A DNA stretch of 64,000 nucleotides from Enterococcus pallens ATCC BAA-351 (lineage in GTDB: Bacteria; Bacillota; Bacilli; Lactobacillales; Enterococcaceae), in assembly GCF_000407485.1 (NCBI RefSeq), contig NZ_ASWD01000001.1, forward strand, positions 434,001 to 498,000. Reading direction: 5' to 3'. Below, one piece after another: positions 24,545 to 33,559 of this stretch. Under the pieces are notes generated by a model. That model was not told where the DNA came from and did not search any database. It saw nothing but the letters and a program-made list of their open reading frames with translations. A program made the position numbers and the translations under genes. Each line of letters begins with the position of its first letter. The first letter of the stretch is position 1.

Positions 24545-26462
24545 TAGCTTTCACATTCTTTACTTTTAACAAAGGCACTACAATCGCAACAACTAGAATA
24601 ACCAGCAGTAAGAAGGCTGCTCCATTGCTTCCTAAGAAACCAGTTGGTGCTCCTGGAGTAACAATTCCCGTAACCTGTAAAATAATTCCGATCAAACCGA
24701 TGATGGAACCACCAGCGATTAAACCAGAGGATAAGCTGATCCCTAAGGTAATCCGTTCTTCGCCAACCTCTTCTGTTTCTTTCTTGTTCATGTATTCAAT
24801 GAACACTCGAATCAACGCACCCACTAGGATGATTGAAGTTGTTGAAATTGGCAAGTAGAACCCAATTGCGAAGGTCATAATTGAAACGCCTTGCAGCTGC
24901 AGAACGATCCCCATTACGATACCAGCAATAATCATGTGCCATGGCAGACTGCCTGAAGTAATACCAGCAGTTAAGGTTGCCATTAAGTTGGCTTGCGGCA
25001 AACCAAATGGTGGGTTAGCTCCAGTGATTTGCAATTGAGGAGTCAAGATAACCATCATACCCGTTACAATAATAACCCCGACAATATTAGCAATTACAAA
25101 GTAACGACGTCCTTCATTGAAGTTACCACCCATAACAAAAGTAACCTTTTGTGATTGTGAGTAACCACCACCAACCGAGATTGCTAGTACGATAAAGGTA
25201 CCAAACAATAATAGCTGTTGCGTATTTTCAGCTGAAGTCCAGCCCATTACGACGAAAACCAAAGTCAAAATAACCATTGATGCGATTGTCATACCTGATA
25301 CAGGCAAGTTAGATGTACCGATTGTTCCAGTCAAACGACCAGCAACAATTACGAATAATAGACTCAAGATGATTGACAAGATACCACCGACTAGAGCCAT
25401 CGCTATGTTTCCTGTAATGACAAATCCCATAACCAATGCAACGACTGCACCGATAATTAGTGGAAGCATTCCGCCGCCGCCTTCAGAATCAGCGCCTTCT
25501 GTCTTACGACCCTTCATGGTTGCTGAAATAGATGAAATGATGGTTGGAATCAATTTAATAGCCCCGATTAATCCACCAGAAATCATCATACCTGCACCAA
25601 TGTAACGAACGTATGAACCAGAAATTACAGCAAAGTCAGCTGTATTTAACAATTGACCTGCATTGTCCCAAATACTTGCATCACTGCCAGCCATTCCCAT
25701 GAAGTAGCCTAACAATGGAGCAATCGCAAAGTTTGCTAGGATTGATCCAGCAAACATCAACAATGAGACATCCATTCCGACGATAAAACCAATACCAGCT
25801 AATAATGGGTTAACTTCGGTTTCAAATTTCCATTTGTAGAAGCTCTCATTTACATAGCTGATCACATTATTCATAATACCAAATACAGAGCCTGTCAAAA
25901 CAGTAATAATACCGCCAATACCAAATCCGATTCCCATGTATTTTAGAGATTCGCCGCCAGTATCTGAAGCTACTAACGTTTCAGAGATGGCCATCGCTTC
26001 AGGGTAAACCAATTTACCGTGTTCATCCACCAGCATATAATCTTGAACTAAGGTAAATACGCCGACACCTAACAATACTGCGCCAACACCTAAAGCCACG
26101 CCTTCGAAGAAATTGATTTTCCCGCCAACTAAAATTACGGCTGGTAATACGAAAATCATCCCGCTGGCTACTGATTCTCCACCAGATGACATCAATTGCA
26201 ACAAGTTTTTACCTAAAATTGTCCGTGGTTTAACAAATAGTGAAATTAAACCCGAACCAATAATTGCTCCCGGAATACCTGCGGCAACCGTAAGTCCTGC
26301 CTTCATCCCTGAATATGCAGTTGAGGCTGCGAATACCGCTGCTAAGATAATCCCTAGCGTTAAGATAATTCCTGAGCCTGATTTTTTCGGCTTGTCCTCT
26401 ACGTATGGTACGTAGTCTCTCCCGGACACGCCGCCAAATGCGTCTTTCGACAATTTTTTCAT
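24534..26462 (-). CDS. OPT-family oligopeptide transporter
   Basis: This 642-residue polytopic protein has about 14-16 hydrophobic segments and the OPT start region (ASTAYSGMKAGLTVAAGIPGAI). OPT carriers import small peptides or metal chelates by proton symport. The frame opens at 26504, but ATG 26462 with AAAGGAA upstream is preferred. It is 89 nt downstream of pepV with a hairpin between them and overlaps the PqqD-like gene, so uptake and dipeptide hydrolysis are coupled genetically. Confidence 0.92.
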   Translation of the reverse strand: MKKLSKDAFGGVSGRDYVPYVEDKPKKSGSGIILTLGIILAAVFAASTAYSGMKAGLTVAAGIPGAIIGSGLISLFVKPRTILGKNLLQLMSSGGESVASGMIFVLPAVILVGGKINFFEGVALGVGAVLLGVGVFTLVQDYMLVDEHGKLVYPEAMAISETLVASDTGGESLKYMGIGFGIGGIITVLTGSVFGIMNNVISYVNESFYKWKFETEVNPLLAGIGFIVGMDVSLLMFAGSILANFAIAPLLGYFMGMAGSDASIWDNAGQLLNTADFAVISGSYVRYIGAGMMISGGLIGAIKLIPTIISSISATMKGRKTEGADSEGGGGMLPLIIGAVVALVMGFVITGNIAMALVGGILSIILSLLFVIVAGRLTGTIGTSNLPVSGMTIASMVILTLVFVVMGWTSAENTQQLLLFGTFIVLAISVGGGYSQSQKVTFVMGGNFNEGRRYFVIANIVGVIIVTGMMVILTPQLQITGANPPFGLPQANLMATLTAGITSGSLPWHMIIAGIVMGIVLQLQGVSIMTFAIGFYLPISTTSIILVGALIRVFIEYMNKKETEEVGEERITLGISLSSGLIAGGSIIGLIGIILQVTGIVTPGAPTGFLGSNGAAFLLLVILVVAIVVPLLKVKNVKANDK

Positions 26463-26510
26463 TATCCGAAATTCCTTTCCTACCTTTTTCCCTAAGGTAC
26501 ACATGATGAA

Positions 26511-26536
26511 GGAGTCCTGCTTTTAAACAGGACTCC
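26511..26536 (-). other. Hairpin between pepV and the OPT gene
   Basis: GGAGTCCTG pairs with CAGGACTCC around an 8-nt loop. No T-run follows on the minus strand, so it may tune the mRNA level rather than terminate. Confidence 0.6.
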
Positions 26537-26551
26537 CAGCGCCTGTCATTT

Positions 26552-27967
26552 TTATTTTGCCAAACGGTAAATTGCGTCAGCGTAGATTGCAGTTGCTTTT
26601 AACAAGCTATCCACTGGCATAAATTCGTTTGGTTGGTGCATTACGTTTTCTTCTCCTGGGAACAAGGCGCCATAAGCAACACCGCGTTCCAGAATACGGC
26701 CATAGGTTCCGCCGCCGATTGATTGCTCTTCGCCTTTATTGCCGGTATGTTCTTCGTAAACATCCAATAAAGTTTTAACTAATGGATCGTCACCAGGTAC
26801 ATAGTGAGGAGTCTTGATGTCGCCGATAATTTCGATTGAAACGCCAGCGTCCTTCAATACTTCATTCATATTATCCAAAATGTCGTCTTTAGTGATTCCT
26901 TCAGGATGACGAACATTCAAGGTAACTTTCTTCACACCATCTTGCGTATAATCAAACAAGTTAGCAGATGAAGTCGTTTCTCCCATCACATCATGCTTAG
27001 TATAAGCATTCAGTTTCTTACCGTTGTAATCTAGATGCATGTAGTCAGCAACCACTTTTACATAATGAGCGCCTGAAGCATCTAAGTCATGATCAACTAA
27101 GAAGGTTGCCAAGTAAGTTGCAGCATTGATACCGAATTTAGGTTCTTGAGCATGAGCCCCTTTACCAATCGTTGTTAAAGTAATGTGGCCATTTTCTTCC
27201 TTGAATTCGCCATCCACTTCTTTTTCAGCAATAAATGTTTCAAAGGCAGCTTTCAAGTCAGCCGCTTTTGCTTCGTCATTTACCTTCAAGACAGCTGTTG
27301 CATCACCAGGTACCATGTTGGTACGCAAGCCTGATTTGAAGCTTTCTAAAGTGAACGCGCCAGTATCGCCTGCTTGATCTTCAAAGGTTACTTCATAAGA
27401 CAAGATTCCTTTTTCACCATTAATAATAGGGAAGTTTGCATCTGGTGAGAAACCAACCTTAGGCATTTCTTCGACTTCCATGTAACGGTGAATGCCTACC
27501 CATTCGCTTTCTTCGTCAGTACCAAAGATAAAGCGGATTTTTTTAGATAATGGCAATTCTAAATCTTTAATAATTTTCATTGCGTAGTAAGCAGCAATTG
27601 AAGGTCCTTTGTCATCGCTGGAACCGCGAGCATACAATTTGCCGTCTTTTACCACTGGTTCAAATGGATCAGTATCCCAGTTGTCGTCAACTGGTACTAC
27701 GTCAACGTGGCCTAACAAACCAAACATTTCTTCGCCGTCACCATAATCAATGTGACCAGCAACGTTTTCGATATTTTTTGTTTCAAAACCATCACGCTCA
27801 GCAATTTCCAATACTTTACGCAATGCTGCTGCTGGACCAGGTCCTAACGGTTCTTCCTTTGTTCCGTGTTCAACATCACGAACACTGTCAATGCGGAGTA
27901 AATCTTCCAGGTCTTTCATCAAATCATCTTTGCGTGCTTCGACTTCTTTTTGCCAATCAATTGTCAT
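26552..27967 (-). CDS. pepV: Dipeptidase PepV (M20 family)
   Basis: PepV is a cytoplasmic dinuclear zinc dipeptidase that splits many dipeptides. The 471-residue length matches the lactococcal enzyme. Zinc ligands and catalytic residues are seen in LLGHVDVVP, SSDDKGP, the EE of GTDEES, FSPDANFP and VMHQPNE. Strong GGGAG precedes the ATG. It heads an operon with the OPT transporter and PqqD-like gene and is preceded by a long leader. Confidence 0.95.
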   Translation of the reverse strand: MTIDWQKEVEARKDDLMKDLEDLLRIDSVRDVEHGTKEEPLGPGPAAALRKVLEIAERDGFETKNIENVAGHIDYGDGEEMFGLLGHVDVVPVDDNWDTDPFEPVVKDGKLYARGSSDDKGPSIAAYYAMKIIKDLELPLSKKIRFIFGTDEESEWVGIHRYMEVEEMPKVGFSPDANFPIINGEKGILSYEVTFEDQAGDTGAFTLESFKSGLRTNMVPGDATAVLKVNDEAKAADLKAAFETFIAEKEVDGEFKEENGHITLTTIGKGAHAQEPKFGINAATYLATFLVDHDLDASGAHYVKVVADYMHLDYNGKKLNAYTKHDVMGETTSSANLFDYTQDGVKKVTLNVRHPEGITKDDILDNMNEVLKDAGVSIEIIGDIKTPHYVPGDDPLVKTLLDVYEEHTGNKGEEQSIGGGTYGRILERGVAYGALFPGEENVMHQPNEFMPVDSLLKATAIYADAIYRLAK

Positions 27968-28500
27968 TTGTTAATCTCCCTGCTCTCTTATTTATTTAAC
28001 GGAAATTTCCGTCAGTACGAATTAGAAAGTTCTTGCAGTAACACAGATTATTTTCCATCGGAGAACTAGCCGAACCCTCTTCCTATCAATAATCATAACC
28101 CAATTTTTTTTAAAAGAGTAATAATACGAACTAGGAAAACATGCTCCTCTGCTGCTCCATGAGAAAAATCACGTTATTCTAACATTTACAATCTTGCAGT
28201 TGAGTTCACCTCCCTAATCGGTTATTATAGCGTAAATAACAGGACGCGTCATTTCCCCTTGGATGGTTTTTAACAGAATCATCACAAAAAAGAAGGTGTC
28301 CGATTCACCAACCCCTGGTTATTCACGTTATCAAACAACCTGAAAAAAGCCTGTGTTACCAACGATAAATATTGAAATCTAAGGAAATTATAACGGATGT
28401 TGTATACGTTTTCAAATAATAATTCATTCATATTCGTTCTTTTATTCTCATCGAATTGTTAGTATATAAAATTTGCATGTGAATATAGTGTGAAAACAAA
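27968..28500. other. Leader and intergenic region upstream of pepV
   Basis: No gene is supported here. A promoter at 28224-28252 gives a leader of roughly 250 nt before pepV. The leader holds a 14-bp palindrome ACGGAAATTTCCGT near 28001 and no riboswitch I recognise. From 28260 to 28500 the DNA is AT-rich with nothing identified. Confidence 0.5.
28224..28252 (-). promoter_or_regulatory. pepV operon promoter
   Basis: On the minus strand ATGACG, a 17-nt spacer and a perfect TATAAT (28229-28224) form a sigma-A promoter. Confidence 0.65.
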
Positions 28501-28504
28501 AAAA

Positions 28505-28536
28505 TACCCCTCGATTTGTTTAAAAACAAATCGAGA
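28505..28536 (-). terminator. ppdK terminator
   Basis: TCGATTTGTT pairs with AACAAATCGA, extended by C/G pairs, and on the minus strand runs into GGGGTATTTTTTT. Confidence 0.85.
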
Positions 28537-28580
28537 GGCAAGCAAACGAAAAAGTATTTTTTTCATGAGGATAGCGTTTG

Positions 28581-31205
28581 TTATTGTTTGATCAAGCTCT
28601 TGACACCGTGCTGTGCAAGTGTCATCTTCGCCTGTGGAATTCTAAATGGTGAACAAGAAATGTAATTTATCGGCAGCTGATTTAAAAAGGCGATGGATTT
28701 CGGATGCGCTGCGGCTTCTCCGCAAATCCCAATCTTCAAATCTGGTTTTACTTGACGGCCTTTTTCAATCGCAATCTTCATCATGGCTCCAACGCCATCC
28801 TCATCCAGTACTTGGAATGGATCATCCTGCATGATCCCTGCTTCTAAATATTGAGTGACAATCCGCGGAGAATCATCCCGCGACAAGCCCAACACCATTT
28901 GCGTTAAGTCATTGGTTCCGAAGCTGAAGAAATCAGCATACTTAGCAATCTGATCCGCTACTAAACAAGCTCGCGGAATTTCAATCATTGTGCCAATTTG
29001 GTAATTTATTTCTTGCTCATATTGTGCTAAAGAAGTTTGAATCGCGGTTTCGATGGATTCCCGCACACGAGCAAACTCTTCTGCATCAATGGTAAATGGT
29101 ATCATGATTTCCGGCTGAATCTCATAGCCCTGCTCATTCATAACCTCATAGGCAGCTTCAATTATCGCTTCCCCCTGCATTTGATAGATTTCAGGATAAG
29201 CTACACCTAAACGCAAGCCCCGGAAGCCCAGCATAGGATTGGTTTCAGCCAAGTTGTCTGTTTTCCGTTTTACTTCATTGAAGGTCTTGCCTAAATCCTT
29301 GGCAACCTCACGGCATTCGTCATTATTTTTCGGTAAAAATTCGTGCAATGGCGGATCTAGCAAACGGATGGTGGTGGCTTTGCCTTGCGCCGCTTGATAA
29401 ATAAATTTGAAATCATCCTTTTGAACTTGCTTCAAATGCTTCAGTACCTCTAAACGTTCATTCAAGGAATCTGCTAAAATGAGGCGTCTAAATTGCAGTA
29501 AACGAGATTTCTCGAAGAACATATGCTCCGTCCGAGCTAAGCCGATTCCTGTTGCACCTAAGGCCATCGCTGTTTCGATATCTTTAGGTGTCTCGGCATT
29601 CGCCCGGACCTGGAATTTGGCATGACGATCCCAAATTTCGTGCAGATCGTCTAAAGCAACCGTATTGCTTAATTCTTCTAACGAAATTTCACCGAAATAG
29701 ACACTCCCGGTCGTGCCATCTACTGATAGAATGGTGCCTTCTTGAATGGTTTCTCCCCCAACAATTCCTTGGTCCTCTTCCATTGTTAAAGCTTCACAGC
29801 CTACCACTGAACAGATTCCCATTCCACGGGCCACCACAGCCGCATGGGAGGTCATTCCGCCGCGAGCAGTGACTACTGCTTCACTGACCGCAATTCCTTC
29901 AATATCCTCTGGAGAGGTTTCTTCCCGCACTAAAATTACCTTTTCACCCCGCGCTTTAGCTAAGGTTGCTGAATCTGCGGTAAAGTAAGCTGCTCCGACG
30001 GCCGCTCCAGGACTGGCTGCCAAACCGGTTAAGAATGGTACGCGGTTCTTCAAGGTCTCTTCTTGGAAGCTTGGATGCAGTGATGCCTCTAAATCCTTAG
30101 CTTCTAGACGCATAACCAGCTCGTCTTCTGTAATCAGCCCTTCATTAAACATATCTAGTAAAATCGTAATTGTCGCCTTAGAAGTCCGTTTTCCATTACG
30201 GGTTTGCAGAATAAACAGCTTTTCCCGTTCAATCGTGAATTCCACATCCTGCATATCTTTGTAGTGCTTTTCTAAATTTTCGCAAATCGTTTTTAGCTGC
30301 TGGTATTGCTCAGGCAGATCATCCGCCAAGGTTTGGATCGGTTTCGGTGTTCGTACGCCAGCAACCACGTCTTCGCCTTGCGCATTGATTAAATATTCCC
30401 CAAAGAGCCCCGGCTCGCCAGTCGATGGATTCCGAGAAAAGACTACCCCTGTTCCTGAAGTCTCGCCGAAGTTTCCAAAGACCATTTCCTGAATATTCAC
30501 CGCTGTTCCTAAATCATCGCTGATGTCGTGCAATCGACGATACGTCTTCGCTCGCTGATTATTCCAGCTGCCAAACACTGCTTCAATGGCCAGATATAAT
30601 TGTTCAATTGGATCCTGTGGAAATTCTCGTTGAATGTTTTGACGATAGATTTCCTTGTATTCGGTTACAATTTGCTTCCAATGCTCTGCTGTTAATTCAT
30701 TGTCAAACTCCAGCTGATGCACTTTTTTCAGCGCGGTGATCCGTGACTCAAATTTTTGATTGTCGATCCCCATTACTACGTCACCAAACATTTGCAGCAA
30801 ACGACGGTAGCAGTCATACGCAAAGCGTTCATTCTGACTGTTTCTAGCCAAGGTCTCAACTGTTTGATCATTTAAACCTAAATTCAGTACGGTATCCATC
30901 ATGCCAGGCATTGAAAATTTAGAACCGCTGCGGACGGAAACTAATAAAGGATTCTCAGCATCGCCAAAAGCCTTCTGCGTTTTCTCAGCCAGCTGATCCA
31001 CGGCCTGGATAATTTGCCCCTTCATTTCTTCCGTTAAGACATTGCCTTGGTTTAGATAGCACAGGCAAGCATCAGTCGTCACAGTGAAGCCTGTAGGAAC
31101 CGGCAAGCCCAATTTAGTCATTTCAGCCAGGTTTGCCCCTTTACCGCCAAGCAAGCCCTTCTGTTCTTTTGATCCTTCTGAAAATAGATAAACCCATTGA
31201 GTCAT
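28581..31205 (-). CDS. ppdK: Pyruvate, phosphate dikinase
   Basis: PPDK interconverts pyruvate + ATP + Pi and PEP + AMP + PPi. The 874-residue length fits. The N-terminal nucleotide-binding domain includes GGKGANLAEM, the swivelling phosphohistidine domain has GGMTSHAAVVARGMG with the catalytic His, and the C-terminal PEP-binding barrel includes TEHMFFE and GTNDLTQMVLGLSRDD. It stands alone with a consensus promoter. A PpdK regulatory protein gene, often adjacent in Firmicutes, is not seen here. Confidence 0.96.
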   Translation of the reverse strand: MTQWVYLFSEGSKEQKGLLGGKGANLAEMTKLGLPVPTGFTVTTDACLCYLNQGNVLTEEMKGQIIQAVDQLAEKTQKAFGDAENPLLVSVRSGSKFSMPGMMDTVLNLGLNDQTVETLARNSQNERFAYDCYRRLLQMFGDVVMGIDNQKFESRITALKKVHQLEFDNELTAEHWKQIVTEYKEIYRQNIQREFPQDPIEQLYLAIEAVFGSWNNQRAKTYRRLHDISDDLGTAVNIQEMVFGNFGETSGTGVVFSRNPSTGEPGLFGEYLINAQGEDVVAGVRTPKPIQTLADDLPEQYQQLKTICENLEKHYKDMQDVEFTIEREKLFILQTRNGKRTSKATITILLDMFNEGLITEDELVMRLEAKDLEASLHPSFQEETLKNRVPFLTGLAASPGAAVGAAYFTADSATLAKARGEKVILVREETSPEDIEGIAVSEAVVTARGGMTSHAAVVARGMGICSVVGCEALTMEEDQGIVGGETIQEGTILSVDGTTGSVYFGEISLEELSNTVALDDLHEIWDRHAKFQVRANAETPKDIETAMALGATGIGLARTEHMFFEKSRLLQFRRLILADSLNERLEVLKHLKQVQKDDFKFIYQAAQGKATTIRLLDPPLHEFLPKNNDECREVAKDLGKTFNEVKRKTDNLAETNPMLGFRGLRLGVAYPEIYQMQGEAIIEAAYEVMNEQGYEIQPEIMIPFTIDAEEFARVRESIETAIQTSLAQYEQEINYQIGTMIEIPRACLVADQIAKYADFFSFGTNDLTQMVLGLSRDDSPRIVTQYLEAGIMQDDPFQVLDEDGVGAMMKIAIEKGRQVKPDLKIGICGEAAAHPKSIAFLNQLPINYISCSPFRIPQAKMTLAQHGVKSLIKQ

Positions 31206-31243
31206 TACGTTTCTCCTTCTAATCGTTTATTTGGTATGAACTT

Positions 31244-31277
31244 AGTTTAATACGATACATATACAATGTCAATATGT
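31244..31277 (-). promoter_or_regulatory. ppdK promoter with overlapping dyad
   Basis: On the minus strand a perfect TTGACA, a 17-nt spacer and TAAACT form a strong promoter. The -35 lies within a near-palindromic ATACATAT...ATATGTGTAT sequence (about 31255-31281), which could be a repressor site. Confidence 0.7.
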
Positions 31278-31325
31278 GTATTAATAAAAGATATAAACGC
31301 ATATTAAATAGCAGGATCGAAACAG

Positions 31326-31367
31326 AAAGACTGTTGTTCAACGCTAAACGTTGATACAACAGTCTTT
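31326..31367. terminator. Terminator after the GH13 gene
   Basis: AAAGACTGTTGT pairs with ACAACAGTCTTT; an inner CAACG/CGTTG pairing extends the stem. Confidence 0.82.
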
Positions 31368-31368
31368 C

Positions 31369-33120
31369 TTAGATCATTTCTACTACAAAACCATGAGGAG
31401 CCAGAAGATAATCCTCTTCAATAATTGTTTGCTGATTAAATAATGGCGCTCCTTTTTTGCTTACCAGCTGCTCTTCAGCCGTCTCATTAAAGATGCAGCG
31501 CAATGTTTTGCCTAAATAGCTGCGTTGGAAAATAATCAGCCGCTGCTTTTCAGTCCTCCAGCGTAATTGCCCAAAGCTTAAAACATCAGCGTATTTTTTT
31601 CGCAAATGAATCAGCTGCTGGAAAAATGCCAGTAATTCCTGATCCTGATTTTGATTTTCCCATGGCATACAGCGACGACAATCTGGATCATTTCCGCCAG
31701 CCAAGCCCACCTCTGTTCCGTAATAAATACAAGGTGTGCCCTTTTGTAAAAACATAAAGGTAAAAATACTGCGCAATAAATCCTTATTCCCTTCGCACAG
31801 CGTCAGCATTCGGGCAGTATCATGAGAATCCAACAGGTTGAAATTCACCTCGTTCGTCTGATCGCGATACAAAACCTGTTGATGATTCATACCATCCAGC
31901 ATATTGGCCCCAGTGACTTCTGGGGTTAAGAAGAACGCCTTAATACTATCGGTGAAAGCATAGTTCATCACGGCATGAAATTCATCCCCCTGCAGCCACG
32001 CCTGAGAAGAATGCCAAATTTCACCTAAAATGTACAAGTCAGCCTTTTCCGCCAGCACGCGGTCATGAAATTTTTTCCAAAAATGATGGTCCACCTCATT
32101 GGCAACATCCAAGCGCCAGCCATCAATATCAAATTCCTTGATCCAATACGCAGCTATCTCCAGTAAATACTCCTGCACCTCCGGATTCGCCGTGTTCAGC
32201 TTCGGCATGTTAGGCACAAAGCTGAAGGTATCATAATTAATATTCTTGCCAAACTCAGAGTCAGGCAGCGGATCATAGTGTACCGGAAAGGAATGAATGT
32301 GAAACCAGTCGGCATATTTAGATTGGCTGCCCTTCTTCAATACATCCTGCCATTGTCTGGAGCTGGCACCTAAATGATTGAACACTGCATCCAGCATTAC
32401 TCGAATGCCTCTGCTGTGGGCCTTATCCACCAATTCCTTAAACAGCGCCTTGTCTCCAAAGTGGGGATCAACCTCTAAATAATCCACCGTATCATATTTA
32501 TGATTCGATGGCGCCGTGAAAATCGGACACAAATACAAGCCGTTAATCCCCAGCTCCGCTAAATAATCCAGCTTCTCAATGATCCCCTGCAGGTCACCAC
32601 CGAAAAAGTCTTCACGATCTGGCTTTTTGCTGCCCCAAGGCAAGGTACCCTCAGGATCATTAGCAGGATTGCCGTTATTAAAGCGCTCGGGAAAAATCTG
32701 ATACCAGACCGTTTGGTGAACCCACTCTGGTGCCTTAAAGCGATCAATCTCATGAAAGTACGGCATCCGGAAATAGGTACTATCCTGCTTCATGAATTCT
32801 TCTTGATAAGGGAAAATTCCCTGATCACAATAAAAATACTCATTTCCGGCGTGATCCTCTACATAAAAAGCATAAGACAAGCGCCGATACTCGCTGGAAA
32901 CTTCAATTTCCCAATAATCATGGTGAGCGGTGGTTAACCCTTTGCCCATGATCGCTTTTTCTAAATACCATTTCTGATTAAATAAGTAGTGATCTCCACT
33001 GATTAACGCGACGGTTTTAACATCATCTTTGGCTGTTTGTAATCGAATCCGCATCGTATCCTGAGTATATAAATAAGCAAATTCACTCTCTGGCCGATGA
33101 TAAATAGCAGCTATATTCAC
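31369..33120 (-). CDS. Neopullulanase/cyclomaltodextrinase-type alpha-glucosidase (GH13)
   Basis: This 583-residue cytoplasmic enzyme has an N-terminal CBM34-like domain (about 1-120) and a GH13 barrel. Catalytic residues are visible: Asp in GWRLDVANE, Glu in LGEIWH and Asp in LLDSHD, with DAVFNH as region I. No signal peptide is present, which suits hydrolysis of imported cyclodextrins or maltodextrins. It stands alone, so no dedicated transporter is evident. Maltogenic amylase and pullulanase activities are alternatives within this subfamily. Confidence 0.9.
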   Translation of the reverse strand: MNIAAIYHRPESEFAYLYTQDTMRIRLQTAKDDVKTVALISGDHYLFNQKWYLEKAIMGKGLTTAHHDYWEIEVSSEYRRLSYAFYVEDHAGNEYFYCDQGIFPYQEEFMKQDSTYFRMPYFHEIDRFKAPEWVHQTVWYQIFPERFNNGNPANDPEGTLPWGSKKPDREDFFGGDLQGIIEKLDYLAELGINGLYLCPIFTAPSNHKYDTVDYLEVDPHFGDKALFKELVDKAHSRGIRVMLDAVFNHLGASSRQWQDVLKKGSQSKYADWFHIHSFPVHYDPLPDSEFGKNINYDTFSFVPNMPKLNTANPEVQEYLLEIAAYWIKEFDIDGWRLDVANEVDHHFWKKFHDRVLAEKADLYILGEIWHSSQAWLQGDEFHAVMNYAFTDSIKAFFLTPEVTGANMLDGMNHQQVLYRDQTNEVNFNLLDSHDTARMLTLCEGNKDLLRSIFTFMFLQKGTPCIYYGTEVGLAGGNDPDCRRCMPWENQNQDQELLAFFQQLIHLRKKYADVLSFGQLRWRTEKQRLIIFQRSYLGKTLRCIFNETAEEQLVSKKGAPLFNQQTIIEEDYLLAPHGFVVEMI

Positions 33121-33208
33121 ACATGCACCTCCTGGTTTTCCTTTATTCTATCAAAGAGTAAAACCTCAAAGCCATAAAAATGTCTACAAGTTTATAAAAA
33201 GTGTCACA

Positions 33209-33237
33209 TTACAAGAAATTTTATGATATTATATTAT
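33209..33237 (+). promoter_or_regulatory. Promoter of the ABC-F gene
   Basis: TTACAA, a 17-nt spacer and TATTAT. The first leader hairpin, GAAGATA/TATCTTC, starts just after it at 33240. Confidence 0.6.
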
Positions 33238-33289
33238 TAGAAGATAGTTTATATCTTCGCCCTCGTTTTTTCTTACGAGGATCACTCCT

Positions 33290-33330
33290 GGGCGTAGTTG
33301 TTAGGGGAAGCAGCTACGTCCACTTTTTTT
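33290..33330 (+). terminator. Attenuator terminator in the ABC-F leader
   Basis: GGGCGTAGTTG pairs with CAGCTACGTCC (11 bp, two wobble pairs) and runs into TTTTTTT, about 230 nt before the ABC-F start. Confidence 0.75.
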
Positions 33331-33378
33331 AAGACTGAGTCTCCCCATTATTTAATTTACTTTAAGAAACGAGGGATC

Positions 33379-33396
33379 ATGCCGTTGAAAAACTAA
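33379..33396 (+). CDS. Possible leader peptide MPLKN
   Basis: An ATG with GAGG 5 nt upstream opens a five-codon frame (M-P-L-K-N-stop) in the ABC-F leader. Upstream CCCTCGTTT (33260-33268) is complementary to AAACGAGGG (33367-33375), which contains its ribosome site. That it is translated is inference only. Confidence 0.35.
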   Translation: MPLKN

Positions 33397-33559
33397 GCGA
33401 ATGTTGAAAGTTGTCTAACTGAACCACTTTGGTTGAAACCAAGGGGATGAGTGGGCAGATTTTCAGGATTGGCTTAATTTTTCAAGGTGGGGTCTCTTTT
33501 TTGTCGCCTTTTTTGCTATTCCTGAAAAGAACTGGATTTTTTTAACGAGGTGAGCACAA

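Larger units (their letters stand above)
33121..33559 (+). other. Leader region of the ABC-F gene
   Basis: The 440-nt gap contains a promoter, several hairpins, an internal intrinsic terminator, a possible five-codon ORF and a pairing partner for its ribosome site. This is the layout of transcription attenuation seen upstream of antibiotic-inducible ABC-F genes. No known riboswitch was recognised. Confidence 0.6.

Noticed and set aside
27580-27999. 139-codon frame opposite pepV
   Set aside because: Antisense shadow of a conserved peptidase gene without a ribosome site.
27968-28252. T-box leader before pepV
   Set aside because: The conserved GGTGG-type T-box sequence and a terminator/antiterminator pair were not found.
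33240-33400. Known riboswitch (M-box or Mn-type) in the ABC-F leader
   Set aside because: Some GGGGA-like pieces resemble such elements, but the conserved core sequences are not present.
33447-33545. 32-codon frame just before the ABC-F start
   Set aside because: AAGGGG touches the ATG with no spacing and the sequence overlaps structured leader RNA; kept only as a weak possibility, not annotated.
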